Shown here one piece after another: positions 9,729-18,155 of a DNA stretch of 64,000 nucleotides (within the stretch, counting starts at the first letter, position 1; each line of letters opens with the position of its first letter). The notes beneath the pieces were generated by a model. It was not told where the DNA came from. It did not search any database and saw only the letters and a list, made by a program, of their open reading frames with translations. The stretch is from Corynebacterium kalinowskii. GTDB lineage: Bacteria > Actinomycetota > Actinomycetes > Mycobacteriales > Mycobacteriaceae. The position numbers were made by a program, and so were the translations under genes. The stretch lies in assembly GCF_009734385.1 (NCBI RefSeq), contig NZ_CP046452.1:248001-312000 (forward strand), read 5' to 3'.

Positions 9729-10495
9729 TGGAAAACATTCTGGTAACCACCGAAGGGCGCGTTGGCGTCATCACCCTCAATCGCCCGAAGGCGCTGAACG
9801 CGCTGAACGATCAAACGATGCACGAGGTGGCTGCTGCTGCGCGTGAATTCGATGCCAATCCAGAGATCGGATGCATCGTCTTGACCGGCTCCGAGAAGGC
9901 GTTTGCGGCCGGAGCTGACATCAAGGAGATGGCGTCCAAGGGCGCTACCGAAATGTACAACCTCGATTGGTTCGCGGGTTGGGATGCTTTCACTGCCGTG
10001 CGAACCCCGATCATCGCAGCGGTCAACGGCTACGCCCTCGGTGGCGGCTGTGAAGTAGCCATGATGTGTGACTTCATTATCGCAGGCGACCGCGCCAAGT
10101 TCGGCCAGCCAGAGATCAACCTCGGTGTCACCCCAGGTATGGGTGGCTCCCAGCGCCTCACTCGCGCTGTGGGCAAGGCAAAGGCCATGGAAATGTGCCT
10201 GACCGGTCGCATGATGGACGCTGACGAAGCCCTGTCTTCGGGGCTCGTTGCGCGAGTGGTGCCAGCTGCTGACCTGCTCGATGAAGCCATGCGGACCGCA
10301 GAAGTCATCGCCTCCAAGTCGCTCGTGGCCGCGCGCATGGTCAAGGAACAGATCAACGCTGCTTACGAGATGACTCTTACCCAGGGCATCATGTACGAGC
10401 GTCGCACCTTCCACTCCATCTTCGCCTCCGAAGACCAGAAGGAAGGCATGGCCGCGTTCGTGGACAAGCGCGATCCGGAGTTCAAGGGTCAGTAA
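9728..10495 (+). CDS. Enoyl-CoA hydratase
   Basis: 255-residue crotonase. It should hydrate a 2-trans-enoyl-CoA to the 3-hydroxyacyl-CoA. Both catalytic glutamates of true hydratases are present, in GGGCEVAM and in [12 protein letters not shown], and the [12 protein letters not shown] segment supplies the oxyanion hole. The ATG overlaps the TAA of the preceding gene, so it is the third, translationally coupled member of the thiolase operon. A near-perfect palindromic terminator follows. Confidence 0.92.
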   Translation: MENILVTTEGRVGVITLNRPKALNALNDQTMHEVAAAAREFDANPEIGCIVLTGSEKAFAAGADIKEMASKGATEMYNLDWFAGWDAFTAVRTPIIAAVNGYALGGGCEVAMMCDFIIAGDRAKFGQPEINLGVTPGMGGSQRLTRAVGKAKAMEMCLTGRMMDADEALSSGLVARVVPAADLLDEAMRTAEVIASKSLVAARMVKEQINAAYEMTLTQGIMYERRTFHSIFASEDQKEGMAAFVDKRDPEFKGQ

Positions 10496-10516
10496 CTCTT
10501 TTCGGTTATCACGCGT

Positions 10517-10546
10517 AGAGGCCAGTACAGATCTGTACTGGCCTCT
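10517..10546. terminator. Palindromic, possibly bidirectional terminator
   Basis: AGAGGCCAGTACAGA and its exact complement form a 30-bp palindrome 22 bp after the hydratase stop and 43 bp before the end of the convergent marR gene. It lacks a strong T tract but lies where both operons must stop. Confidence 0.65.
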
Positions 10547-10588
10547 TAGCCGTGGTAGCGGCTGTTAGTGGTGCATCTTTCATCGGTG

Positions 10589-10960
10589 TCATCCGACTCC
10601 CGGCACCTCAACCAAGCGAAAACACTCTTCGAGCACTGGGGTCGCAGCAGAAACCAGGACGATGCCTTGGTCGGTGATCGACACCAAGACGCCCCGCCCA
10701 TCGGTGGGAGAAGGTGTCCGTGAGACGAGCCCGGCCTTTTCCAGCGAAGCTACGGTATGGGTGACCGATGCTGGTGGCAGTGACAACGAAGTGCTGACTT
10801 CTTTCATCGGCAAGGCGCCTAAGCGGGAATGCCGTAGCAATGACAGCAGTTCAAAGCGGGAGAATGTGATCCCGTAGGGCTTGAGGACCGCGTTTGCGCG
10901 GTCCTCAAGCAGCCGTCCGTTTCGGACGAACGAGGAGACGATGGCTAGGTCAGCGGGCAT
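10589..10960 (-). CDS. MarR family transcriptional regulator
   Basis: 123 residues, slightly short for the family. A winged helix-turn-helix is visible: FSRFELLSLLRHS, MKEVSTSLSLPPASVTHTVASLEKAGLV as recognition region, then a wing with TDGRGVLVSIT. It follows the acyl-CoA ligase gene by nine bases on the same strand, so the two form an operon. MarR repressors of CoA-ligase clusters often respond to the CoA thioester or free acid of the substrate (known for related phenylpropanoid and hydroxycinnamate systems); here that is inference. Candidate operator: the palindrome at 12796-12815 before the ligase gene. Confidence 0.85.
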   Translation of the reverse strand: MPADLAIVSSFVRNGRLLEDRANAVLKPYGITFSRFELLSLLRHSRLGALPMKEVSTSLSLPPASVTHTVASLEKAGLVSRTPSPTDGRGVLVSITDQGIVLVSAATPVLEECFRLVEVPGVG

Positions 10961-10969
10961 ACAACGAGA

Positions 10970-12697
10970 TTAGCCCTTCAGGGAAGGGAAATCCGTGTCG
11001 GCGAACTCACAGGACACTGACGTGGCACCGCCGTCGGCTGCGTGAATTTCGTTCTCGCGCTTGCGCAGATCCACACGACGGATCTTGCCGGAGACCGTCT
11101 TCGGTAGCTCGTAAAACTCAATGCGTCGGATGCGCTTGTAAGGAGCAAGGGCTTCGCGGCAGTGCTTCATGATGGACTCAGCAGTGTCCGCCGTCGGTTC
11201 GAATCCCGCAGCAAGCGCCACGTATGCCTTCGGAACTGCAAGGCGGATCGGATCTGGCGAAGGCACGACTGCAACCTCTGCCACGGCTTCGTGCTCGATT
11301 ACTGCGGACTCGAGCTCAAACGGCGAGAGCCGGTAGTCGGAAGCCTTGAACACGTCATCGTCACGGCCGACGTAGGTGATGTACCCGTCGTCGTCACGCT
11401 CAGCGATGTCGCCGGTGTGGTAGTAGCCGTCGCGGAAGACCTCTTCGTTCTTGTCATCCGCCTGGTAGTACCCCGGGGTGAGCCCGACTGGTCGCGGGTC
11501 GAGCCCCAAACAGATCTCGCCGTGATTGGTCTCTTCGCCGGTGATTGGGTCGATGAGGTGCACATCCATGCCTGGAAGTGGGCGTCCCATGGAGCCTGGC
11601 TTTACTGGCTGGCCTGGGGTGTTGGCGATCTGGAGGGAGGATTCGGTCTGACCGAAGCCGTCGCGAATGGTGGTGCCCCAGGCGCGCTCAACGGTAGCGA
11701 TCATTTCCGGGTTGAGTGGTTCGCCAGCGGCAACCAATTTAACCGGTGGGGTCTTCAAGCGGGAAAGATCAGCTTGGGCAAGCATGCGCCATACGGTCGG
11801 TGGGGCACAGAAGCTGGTCACACCTTCGCGGGCCATGGTGTCCATGAGGGAGGCAGCGTCGAAGCGGGTGTAGTTGTAGATGAAGATGGTGGCGCCGGCG
11901 ATCCAAGGGGCGAAGAAGTTAGACCACGCGTGCTTCGCCCAGCCAGGGGCAGCAACATTGAGGTGCACATCCTGCGGGGTCAGACCAATCCAGTACATGG
12001 TGGTCAGGTGTCCGACCGGGTACGACGTGTGGGTGTGCTGCACCAGCTTGGCCTTCGAGGTGGTGCCCGAGGTGAAGTACAGGAAGAGCAGCTCGTCGGC
12101 GCGCGTTTCGACGGTCGGTTCAAACTCCACCGGAGCCTGGAAAGAATCATTGAACTGGATCGTCGGATGCGCATCCTGGGTCGGGGCTTGGTCGCCGCAC
12201 TGAATCACGGTGAAGTCGCCGGTGACGTCCTGGAACTTCTCGGCATCCTCAGGATTCACGATCACCCAAGAGACCTCTGCGCGCTCAGTGCGGTCTTGGA
12301 GATCCGCGGTGCCGAGCATTGCGGTGGCTGGGTTCATGACGAAGCCGCCCTTGATGCAGGCGAGCATGGATTCCCACAACTCGACTTGGTTGCCGAGCAT
12401 GAGCATGACGCGATCGCCACGCTGCACGCCGAGGGAGATGAGCCAATTGGCCATCTGGTCGGAACGTTCCTTCAGCTGCGCGAAGGTGCGTCGGGTTTCG
12501 GTGCCGTCGATTTCGATGATGACGAGGGCTTCGTCGTCCTTGCTTTCGCTAGTGGCCAGGTGGTCGAACCAGTCGAGGGCGAAGTTGAAGGTCTCGAAGC
12601 GAGGCCACTGAAATGCCTCGCGCGCGGCAGCGTAGTCCTGCTGGTGCTCGATAAGTGTGTCGCGCGCGGCGCGGAATTGTTCGGTTTGGGTCGACAT
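10970..12697 (-). CDS. AMP-forming acyl-CoA synthetase (medium-chain/aryl acid ligase-like)
   Basis: 575 residues. It activates a carboxylic acid with ATP and CoA through an acyl-AMP. The adenylate-forming motifs are present: YFTSGTTSKAKLVQHTH (A3), GFGQTESS, the YHTGDIAERDDDGY motif, and the C-terminal lysine in KTVSGKIRR. Its overall pattern is closest to the MACS/benzoate-type ligases rather than acetyl-CoA synthetase. A strong AAGAGGAG site precedes the ATG. First gene of the operon with marR. The substrate cannot be read from the sequence; candidates are short branched-chain acids or phenylpropanoid acids, given the neighbouring beta-oxidation genes. Confidence 0.88.
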   Translation of the reverse strand: MSTQTEQFRAARDTLIEHQQDYAAAREAFQWPRFETFNFALDWFDHLATSESKDDEALVIIEIDGTETRRTFAQLKERSDQMANWLISLGVQRGDRVMLMLGNQVELWESMLACIKGGFVMNPATAMLGTADLQDRTERAEVSWVIVNPEDAEKFQDVTGDFTVIQCGDQAPTQDAHPTIQFNDSFQAPVEFEPTVETRADELLFLYFTSGTTSKAKLVQHTHTSYPVGHLTTMYWIGLTPQDVHLNVAAPGWAKHAWSNFFAPWIAGATIFIYNYTRFDAASLMDTMAREGVTSFCAPPTVWRMLAQADLSRLKTPPVKLVAAGEPLNPEMIATVERAWGTTIRDGFGQTESSLQIANTPGQPVKPGSMGRPLPGMDVHLIDPITGEETNHGEICLGLDPRPVGLTPGYYQADDKNEEVFRDGYYHTGDIAERDDDGYITYVGRDDDVFKASDYRLSPFELESAVIEHEAVAEVAVVPSPDPIRLAVPKAYVALAAGFEPTADTAESIMKHCREALAPYKRIRRIEFYELPKTVSGKIRRVDLRKRENEIHAADGGATSVSCEFADTDFPSLKG

Positions 12698-12795
12698 TTT
12701 GGCTCCTCTTTGAAGTTCAACTTCGGTGGGGAACGGGGCTAAAAGTGAGCCAGCTCCGCCACAATGGGCAATTGTGATCTAGGACGCAGCCGAGC

Positions 12796-12815
12796 TTAGT
12801 TGCAAATCGAACTAA
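12796..12815 (-). promoter_or_regulatory. Putative MarR-type operator upstream of the ligase-marR operon
   Basis: TTAGTT and AACTAA form a perfect inverted repeat separated by eight bases, about 100 bp before the ligase start. Size and symmetry fit a MarR dimer site. No second copy was found by eye, and it differs from the 26-bp motif shared by the other two operons. Confidence 0.45.
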
Positions 12816-12838
12816 AAGCGAGAAGTTTGGGTAAATAG

Positions 12839-13399
12839 TTAGCGCGAAGCGGAAACTCCATAGAGGACAATATGTCCGAGCTGGCGGTAAGCATCGGAAA
12901 AAGGCAAGGTGGCGGCGTATGTTCCTTGCTGAATGTCGGTCATCGCGCCTTGGATGATGCGGGTGAGAAATTCGGGGGATTCCACTACGAATTCCCCCGA
13001 GGCTACCCCTTCTTCAATGATGGCAGCAATCTTCTTCGTTGCCGCGGTGGTATTGAACTCGTACACCTCGCGCGCTACGGGTTCGGTGGCCATGTCGCGC
13101 ATGAATGCAGGAGAGGCATGCTCAAGGGCGCTGGTCATAGCCGTGAAATAGGCCTCGAGGATCGCGCGGTGACTGCGCAGCCCTGTGAGTTGGGAGTCAA
13201 CTTGCCTGGTGACCTCCTTGAAAAAGGTGACCAGGATCCGGCGGATAATGGCATTGCGGGAGGAGCCGAGCGCGTAAATCGTCGACTTGGAGCAGTGATA
13301 GGTGGCCACTGCGCCGTCGACGGTGAAGTCGTGAAAGCCCTGGGATAGAAAGTCGGTGTAGAGGGCGTCGAAAAGCTCGCGTTGGCGTGCGGTGAGCAC
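12839..13399 (-). CDS. TetR family transcriptional regulator of the acyl-CoA catabolic locus
   Basis: 186 residues. The GTG start at 13399 is chosen because an AGGAG lies five bases upstream; a longer TTG frame to 13432 has no such site. The N-terminal TetR helix-turn-helix reads TARQRELFDALYTDF, then FTVDGAVATYHCSKSTIYALG. The C-terminal ligand domain is about 120 residues. Transcribed divergently from the acyl-CoA dehydrogenase across a 99-bp gap that holds a 26-bp palindrome also found before the thiolase. It likely represses both operons and is induced by an acyl-CoA (inference from location). Confidence 0.87.
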   Translation of the reverse strand: MLTARQRELFDALYTDFLSQGFHDFTVDGAVATYHCSKSTIYALGSSRNAIIRRILVTFFKEVTRQVDSQLTGLRSHRAILEAYFTAMTSALEHASPAFMRDMATEPVAREVYEFNTTAATKKIAAIIEEGVASGEFVVESPEFLTRIIQGAMTDIQQGTYAATLPFSDAYRQLGHIVLYGVSASR

Positions 13400-13436
13400 A
13401 AAAACTCCTGAAAGTAGTGACTTGGCGCACAATAGC

Positions 13437-13462
13437 CTGTACGCTTACCTTTGAAACCGTAC
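13437..13462 (-). promoter_or_regulatory. Putative operator in the TetR/acyl-CoA dehydrogenase intergenic region
   Basis: Read on the minus strand this 26-bp site begins GTACGGTT, has AAA at positions 11-13 and CGTAC at 20-24, exactly as the site at 7504-7529. It lies between the divergent tetR and acyl-CoA dehydrogenase starts, which is where an autoregulating TetR protein would bind. Confidence 0.6.
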
Positions 13463-13498
13463 TAGTTATGTTACTCCACCCTCCCGAGAGGAACGACA

Positions 13499-14698
13499 AT
13501 GCCTCCTATCCTGCCAAACATCGCAGCGGATTTTCCGAAGGTCCAGTTCCCGCATGCAGACATTCTCGGTGTCGCTGACATGCTCTCTGCTGAGGAACAG
13601 CAGCAGCTTCAGTCGATCCACGAGTTCCTGCAAACCGAGATACGACCGAACGTCGGAGAGTACTGGGACCGTGAAGAGCTCCCATTCGACATGCTGCCCA
13701 AGCTGGCTGAGCACGGCCTCGGCGAGCTCGACTTCATCTCTGACTCCCGCCTGTTCAAGGGCCTCGTCTATGCCGAGGTCACCCGCGCCGACGTGTCCCT
13801 GTCCGCGCTGGTAGGCATCCACAACGAGCTGATCGTGGACTTTATCAATGCCATGGGCAGCCAAGAACAGAAAGACACCTGGCTGCCCGGCCTGCGCAAG
13901 TTTGAAAAGGTCGGCTGCTTCGCCCTTACCGAGCCGGACCACGGCTCCGACATTGCGGGTGGACTTGCGACCACCGCTAAGAAGACCAATGACGGCTGGG
14001 TCATCAACGGCGCAAAGCGTTGGATCGGCGCTGGTACATTCGCAGACTTTGCGCTCGTTTTCGCTCGCGATCTGGATGACAACGAGATCAAGGGTTTTCT
14101 CGTCGAGCTCGATCGCGACGGCGTATCCAAATCCAAAATCTCCCGCAAGATGGGTCTGCGCATCATGCAGAACGCGGACCTGAAGTTCGAGAACGTCGAA
14201 ATCCCTGCCTCCAACCAGCTGCCTGGTGCCGCCTCCTTCGCCGCTACCAACGTCCTGCTGCGCAATTCCCGTGCGTGGGTCGGCTGGCAGGGTGCTGGCA
14301 TTCAGCTCGCGATGTTCGATGCAGCGCGCAGATACGCCCTCGAGCGTGAGCAGTTCGGTCGACCGCTGGCCAAGTTCCAGCTCATCCAAGAGCCGCTGGT
14401 GCGCATCCTTGGCAACGCAACGGCGTCGCTAAGCATGATGGCCCAGGTTGCCCGCATTCAGCAGGAGGGGGACATGGACATGCCGCACGCTGCACTGGCG
14501 AAGGCCACCACGACCCGCCTGGCTCGCGAATCTGCGGCCGCGACCCGTGGCATCTTCGGCGGCAACGGCATCTGCACGGACTTTGAGGCCTCCAAGCTCA
14601 TGTCCGACGCTGAAATCCTTTTCACTTATGAAGGCACCTACGAAATTAATTCCCTCATCGTCGGCCGCGCCGTCACTGGCACCTCCGCATTCGTTTAA
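13499..14698 (+). CDS. Acyl-CoA dehydrogenase (glutaryl-CoA dehydrogenase-like branch)
   Basis: 399-residue FAD enzyme. It should introduce a 2,3-double bond into an acyl-CoA and pass electrons to ETF. Motifs: CFALTEPDHGSD, KRWIGAGTFADF, REQFGRPLAKFQ for FAD binding, and FTYEGTYEINSLIVGRAVTG near the end, whose glutamate is the expected base and whose form is typical of the glutaryl-CoA dehydrogenase subfamily. A GAGAGGA site precedes the ATG. Nine bases separate it from the HSD10-like gene. True glutaryl-CoA activity is possible, but similar proteins also serve in side-chain beta-oxidation of phenylpropanoids. Confidence 0.9.
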   Translation: MPPILPNIAADFPKVQFPHADILGVADMLSAEEQQQLQSIHEFLQTEIRPNVGEYWDREELPFDMLPKLAEHGLGELDFISDSRLFKGLVYAEVTRADVSLSALVGIHNELIVDFINAMGSQEQKDTWLPGLRKFEKVGCFALTEPDHGSDIAGGLATTAKKTNDGWVINGAKRWIGAGTFADFALVFARDLDDNEIKGFLVELDRDGVSKSKISRKMGLRIMQNADLKFENVEIPASNQLPGAASFAATNVLLRNSRAWVGWQGAGIQLAMFDAARRYALEREQFGRPLAKFQLIQEPLVRILGNATASLSMMAQVARIQQEGDMDMPHAALAKATTTRLARESAAATRGIFGGNGICTDFEASKLMSDAEILFTYEGTYEINSLIVGRAVTGTSAFV

Positions 14699-14707
14699 GG
14701 AACTGAC

Positions 14708-15451
14708 ATGGATATCACTGGAAAAGCAGCCATCATCACGGGCGGCGCATCCGGCCTCGGTGCCGCCACTGCCCGCGCGCTTATCGACGCCGGCGTCAAC
14801 GTCTATGCATTCGACCTGCAGGCAGGCGATATTGAGGGCGTTAACTATCGGACTGTCGACGTCACCGACCCGGAGGCCGTGACTTCCGCTGTGCAACAGG
14901 TTGCTGCAGAAGCCGAGCTACGTTTGCTCGTGGCCTGCGCTGGCATCTGTCCATCCCAGCGCATCATGGGACGCAAGGGTCCGCACGACCTTGGCTTGTA
15001 TGCAAAGACGATTCAGGTGAACCTGATCGGTACGTTCAACGTGCTCACCGCGTTTTCTTCAGTCGTCGCGGAATTGGAGCCATTGGATTCAGATGGGCAG
15101 CGAGGCGTGGCCATCATGACGGCCTCCGTCGCCGCCTTTGAAGGCCAGGTAGGTCAGGCTGCGTACGCTTCCTCTAAGGGTGGCATTCATGCGCTGACCA
15201 TCACCGCGGCTCGCGACCTCGCTTCTCTCGGCATCCGTGTGTGCTCCATCGCCCCAGGCGTGGTTAATACCCCGATGATGGCGTCAGTCTCCGACGAGTT
15301 CCGCGAGGAGTTGGAGTCGCGAGTGCAGTTCCCATCGCGCATGGCTGAGCCATCGGAATATGCACTGCTCGTGGAGCAGATTGTGGCCAACAACTACCTC
15401 AACGGCGAGACGATTCGCCTTGACGGCGGCCTGCGTATGCCACCGCGGTAA
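14708..15451 (+). CDS. Short-chain dehydrogenase, 3-hydroxyacyl-CoA dehydrogenase type (HSD10-like)
   Basis: 247-residue SDR. Cofactor motif TGGASGLG, NAG equivalent in ACAGICPS, catalytic YASSK after SVAAFEGQVGQA, and IAPGVVNTPMM downstream. The combination resembles type II 3-hydroxyacyl-CoA/2-methyl-3-hydroxybutyryl-CoA dehydrogenases (HSD17B10 group) more than FabG. It would oxidise the 3-hydroxyacyl-CoA made by the hydratase at 9728-10495, with NAD+. Second gene of the operon with the acyl-CoA dehydrogenase; an AAGGAACTG site precedes ATG. Confidence 0.88.
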   Translation: MDITGKAAIITGGASGLGAATARALIDAGVNVYAFDLQAGDIEGVNYRTVDVTDPEAVTSAVQQVAAEAELRLLVACAGICPSQRIMGRKGPHDLGLYAKTIQVNLIGTFNVLTAFSSVVAELEPLDSDGQRGVAIMTASVAAFEGQVGQAAYASSKGGIHALTITAARDLASLGIRVCSIAPGVVNTPMMASVSDEFREELESRVQFPSRMAEPSEYALLVEQIVANNYLNGETIRLDGGLRMPPR

Positions 15452-15454
15452 TAG

Positions 15455-16441
15455 TTAGCGGCGGAGCTGTTCGGCGCTACTTTCGCTGGCGCGCCAGAAC
15501 TCCTGCAGTTCATTTCCCAGCTTCTCGGTGACCTGGAACGGAAGCGAGTGGGTAGTGTTTGGCCAGACCTTCACGGTGCTTTCGGGCAGGTGAGATTGGG
15601 CGCGCTCGGCCGCTTTCGCGCCTCCTGCGAGGGATTTGTGATCCGCGATCCCGATGTAGACCGGCATGCTGAGCCGCTCTAGCTCGGAGTCCGTGAGTAC
15701 TTTCGGTGTTGGGAGAGCAGCCGAATATGCCTTTGAGGCAGCATCAATCATGACCGAAACTGGGGTGCGTTCTCGAATCTCTTCCACAGTTGTGCCGCCG
15801 ATTTCAGCGAGCGCGCGATCGACCCACGACTGTGGAAGCGGTGTGGATGCAACGGTGGCCCAAAAGAATGCGGAAGCGGGGAGATTGCGCAACACGAACA
15901 CAGGCTCCAGTAACGTCAAGCTCGCAACTAAGTCGGGATGGTACATCGCGAGGGCGGCTGCGGTGGCCCCGCCGAAGGAGTGGCCAACCACGTGAACTTC
16001 GTCGAGGCCTAGATGGGAAATGGCTTCGGCGAGCCAGGCTGCCTGATCCTGCATGGATGTGAGCGGAGTGGATTGCGTCGATAAGCCTGCGTCGCCGATG
16101 GCGTCCACAGCGAATACTGGTCGGTTCGTGCCGAGGTGGGGCAGCAGTTCGTTCCACATCGGGGCGCCGGAGGCTCGCCCTGGAACGAGGAGAATCGGTA
16201 TGCCTGTTGCAGCAGTATTCCAGGTGTGCAGATATGCGTCACCGAAGCTAGTGGGAACCCGCGTTGATTGCTCCGGTGGGAAGGCCGCGAGCGCATCTTG
16301 GTATGCAGTGACATATGTCGAGCGGCCTTCGGCAGAACGGAAATGGCCGACGGATGGTTTCTCTGTGAGTGCAAGAATGAATCGGTCTGCGATGACGATC
16401 GCGAGCGCGAGAACTAAGACCGCTATGATGCGTTTCTTCAT
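15455..16441 (-). CDS. Membrane-anchored or secreted alpha/beta hydrolase
   Basis: 328 residues from MKKRIIAVLV; GGAG seven bases upstream supports this start over the longer TTG frame. An N-terminal hydrophobic helix (residues 5-22) is a signal anchor. The hydrolase core shows PGRASGAPMW as oxyanion region, GHSFGG with the nucleophilic serine, and a late GIADHKSL/NTTHSLPF pair for the Asp and His. Substrate unknown: esterase, lipase-like enzyme or dehalogenase relative. It is divergent from a TetR gene over 65 bp containing two palindromic sites, so it is almost certainly that regulator's target. Confidence 0.82.
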   Translation of the reverse strand: MKKRIIAVLVLALAIVIADRFILALTEKPSVGHFRSAEGRSTYVTAYQDALAAFPPEQSTRVPTSFGDAYLHTWNTAATGIPILLVPGRASGAPMWNELLPHLGTNRPVFAVDAIGDAGLSTQSTPLTSMQDQAAWLAEAISHLGLDEVHVVGHSFGGATAAALAMYHPDLVASLTLLEPVFVLRNLPASAFFWATVASTPLPQSWVDRALAEIGGTTVEEIRERTPVSVMIDAASKAYSAALPTPKVLTDSELERLSMPVYIGIADHKSLAGGAKAAERAQSHLPESTVKVWPNTTHSLPFQVTEKLGNELQEFWRASESSAEQLRR

Positions 16442-16454
16442 AACACACAACTCC

Positions 16455-16491
16455 AATACAGTCGTATTGATTTCTACAATACGACTGTATT
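16455..16491. promoter_or_regulatory. Twin TetR operators between hydrolase and tetR
   Basis: Two 14-bp sites, AATACAGTCGTATT (16455-16468) and AATACGACTGTATT (16478-16491), are exact reverse complements, and each is itself AATAC-N4-GTATT. They repeat every 23 bp, about two helical turns, fitting two TetR dimers. They lie between both start codons and overlap the likely promoters. Confidence 0.75.
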
Positions 16492-16506
16492 GCTACAGTT
16501 GGCAAT

Positions 16507-17028
16507 ATGGATAGTCGCATGAGGATTCTCCTCGCAGTGTGGGGCGTGATCGCGACCCGTGGCATAGCAGGGGTCAGTATCCGGGTGGTGGCGCAAGAGG
16601 CAGGGATTTCTGCTGGTCGAGTGCAGTATTACTTCCCAACAAAAGACGCCCTGCTCGTTGAAAGTTGCCGGGGGATGACCCAGCTAGCTGAACAAGAATA
16701 TGAAGCTATGGAAGGCGACCCGGAAACGAAACTCTTCGAAGCAATCGCTCACGTGATTCCGAGGGATGAACAGTCGAGACGTGGCGCGATCATCTGGAAC
16801 AACTACGTCGCGGAATCGCTCGTGCGCCCGGAAATCGCCACCATCCTGGCGGAGGCAAAGCGAGGTCAAGAAGAGGAAGTCGCACGGCGGCTTGAGCCTG
16901 GCAATGAGACGAAGGCCCGCGAGATGATCGCGCTTGCCGACGGCCTCGTCCAGCGCGTGCTTATCGGGGACTTGAGCGCTGCGGAGGCCGACCATTGCAT
17001 TCGCGCAGCGTTGGAGGCCTACCCGTAA
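16507..17028 (+). CDS. TetR family regulator of the adjacent hydrolase
   Basis: 173 residues. The N-terminal DNA-binding domain includes VIATRGIAGVSIRVVAQEAGISAGRVQYYFPTKD, with the recognition helix at SAGRVQYYF; the rest is an all-helical ligand domain. A TACAGT box at 16494-16499 stands seven bases before the ATG, which suggests a leaderless mRNA and explains the missing ribosome binding site. Divergent from the hydrolase over the twin palindromes, so autorepression is likely. Its 3' end overlaps the convergent acuC gene by 10 bp. Confidence 0.88.
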   Translation: MDSRMRILLAVWGVIATRGIAGVSIRVVAQEAGISAGRVQYYFPTKDALLVESCRGMTQLAEQEYEAMEGDPETKLFEAIAHVIPRDEQSRRGAIIWNNYVAESLVRPEIATILAEAKRGQEEEVARRLEPGNETKAREMIALADGLVQRVLIGDLSAAEADHCIRAALEAYP

Positions 17029-18155
17029 GGCTGCAAACCCCAATAGGGAAACACTGCTCTAGACGTTGCCTTCATAGCAGGGGTGGCCGTGCCGTCCATG
17101 GAGATTGAGCTCAGCGACAGTGACGCCGCGAGAGATTCAGGGTCTCCCCAGGTCACCGAGCATGGGGCTCCGACGCGCCGGGACCAGTTGTGGGGCATCG
17201 GTGCGGATGGCTCGAACGGAACCCCGGCGACGGCAGCAAGCAAAGCAACCCAGATCCGGGCCACGCTGTCGCGTTGATAGCCACCGCCTCCCAAGGCCAC
17301 CCAGCGTCCCGAGGCATAGCGGTCCGCCCACTTACCGATCGAAGAGTATGCCCGGTAGAGCGCATCAACCGACAGTTGAAGGTCGGCCAACGGATCATCG
17401 CGATGAGGGTCCGCGCCATGCTGGGAAATGATGATCTCCGGCCGGAAGACCTTGAGAATCTGCGGAATCACCGAATGTGAGGCGCGCAGCCATTCCTCGT
17501 CGCCTGCCTCGCGGTCCAGAGCAATATTGACGGCAGTTCCTAGCGCCGAAGGTCCACCGATATCGTGGGCGAAACCAGTGCCAGGGAAAAGATACAAGCC
17601 GGATTCGTGGATTGAGATTGTGAGCACACGCGGGTCGTTCCAGAATTCTTGCTCCACGCCGTCGCCATGATGCGCATCCACATCAATGTAAGCAACGCGC
17701 TGGGCACCTTGGTCTAACAGCGAGCGGATCGCGATGCCGGCATCGTTGTACATGCAAAAGCCCGACATTCGGCTGGCGTGCGCGTGGTGCAGGCCGCCGG
17801 CAATGTTCACGGCGCGTTTGCGACGCCCACTCCACACTTCCTCGGCAGCGCTAACCGTCCCCGCGACAATGGCCGCGCCGATAGTTGCCATACGCGGAGT
17901 AATTACCGGATTGTCCTCCACACCGATGCCGTGTTCCAAGGAAGGCTCCCCGGAACGCACAGCCTCGAGGTAAGCCGGAGTATGCACCAATTCCAAGCGA
18001 GGAGTAACCCGCGGCACTTCGATATCGAACTGGGAGAGGATCCCGAAGTAATCCGCGAGTTCCACGGCGAGGCGAACGCGGTCGGCACCCATGGGGTGGG
18101 TGTCGCCTAGGTTGTATCCGTAGAGGGCGTCGTCGAGAAGCAGCAGCGGTTTCAT
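17019..18155 (-). CDS. acuC: AcuC-like lysine deacetylase (histone deacetylase superfamily)
   Basis: 378 residues. Zinc hydrolase of the class I HDAC/AcuC fold, expected to remove acetyl groups from protein lysines; in Bacillus AcuC reactivates acetyl-CoA synthetase. Active-site elements: GGLHHAHA (paired histidines), DVDAHHGDG (zinc Asp and His), SQHGADPHRDDPL (second zinc Asp) and GGGGYQRD (transition-state Tyr). The start codon overlaps the stop of the upstream acetyltransferase-fusion gene as ATGA, so the two are translationally coupled. It converges on the TetR gene with a 10-bp overlap. Confidence 0.88.
   Translation of the reverse strand: MKPLLLLDDALYGYNLGDTHPMGADRVRLAVELADYFGILSQFDIEVPRVTPRLELVHTPAYLEAVRSGEPSLEHGIGVEDNPVITPRMATIGAAIVAGTVSAAEEVWSGRRKRAVNIAGGLHHAHASRMSGFCMYNDAGIAIRSLLDQGAQRVAYIDVDAHHGDGVEQEFWNDPRVLTISIHESGLYLFPGTGFAHDIGGPSALGTAVNIALDREAGDEEWLRASHSVIPQILKVFRPEIIISQHGADPHRDDPLADLQLSVDALYRAYSSIGKWADRYASGRWVALGGGGYQRDSVARIWVALLAAVAGVPFEPSAPMPHNWSRRVGAPCSVTWGDPESLAASLSLSSISMDGTATPAMKATSRAVFPYWGLQPYG

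Noticed and set aside
11190..11210. GGTTCGAATCCC, similar to a tRNA T arm
   Set aside because: Lies within the ligase gene and no acceptor or anticodon stem can be formed around it.
11162..12742. 526-codon plus-strand frame opposite the acyl-CoA ligase
   Set aside because: Antisense to a gene with complete adenylate-forming motifs.
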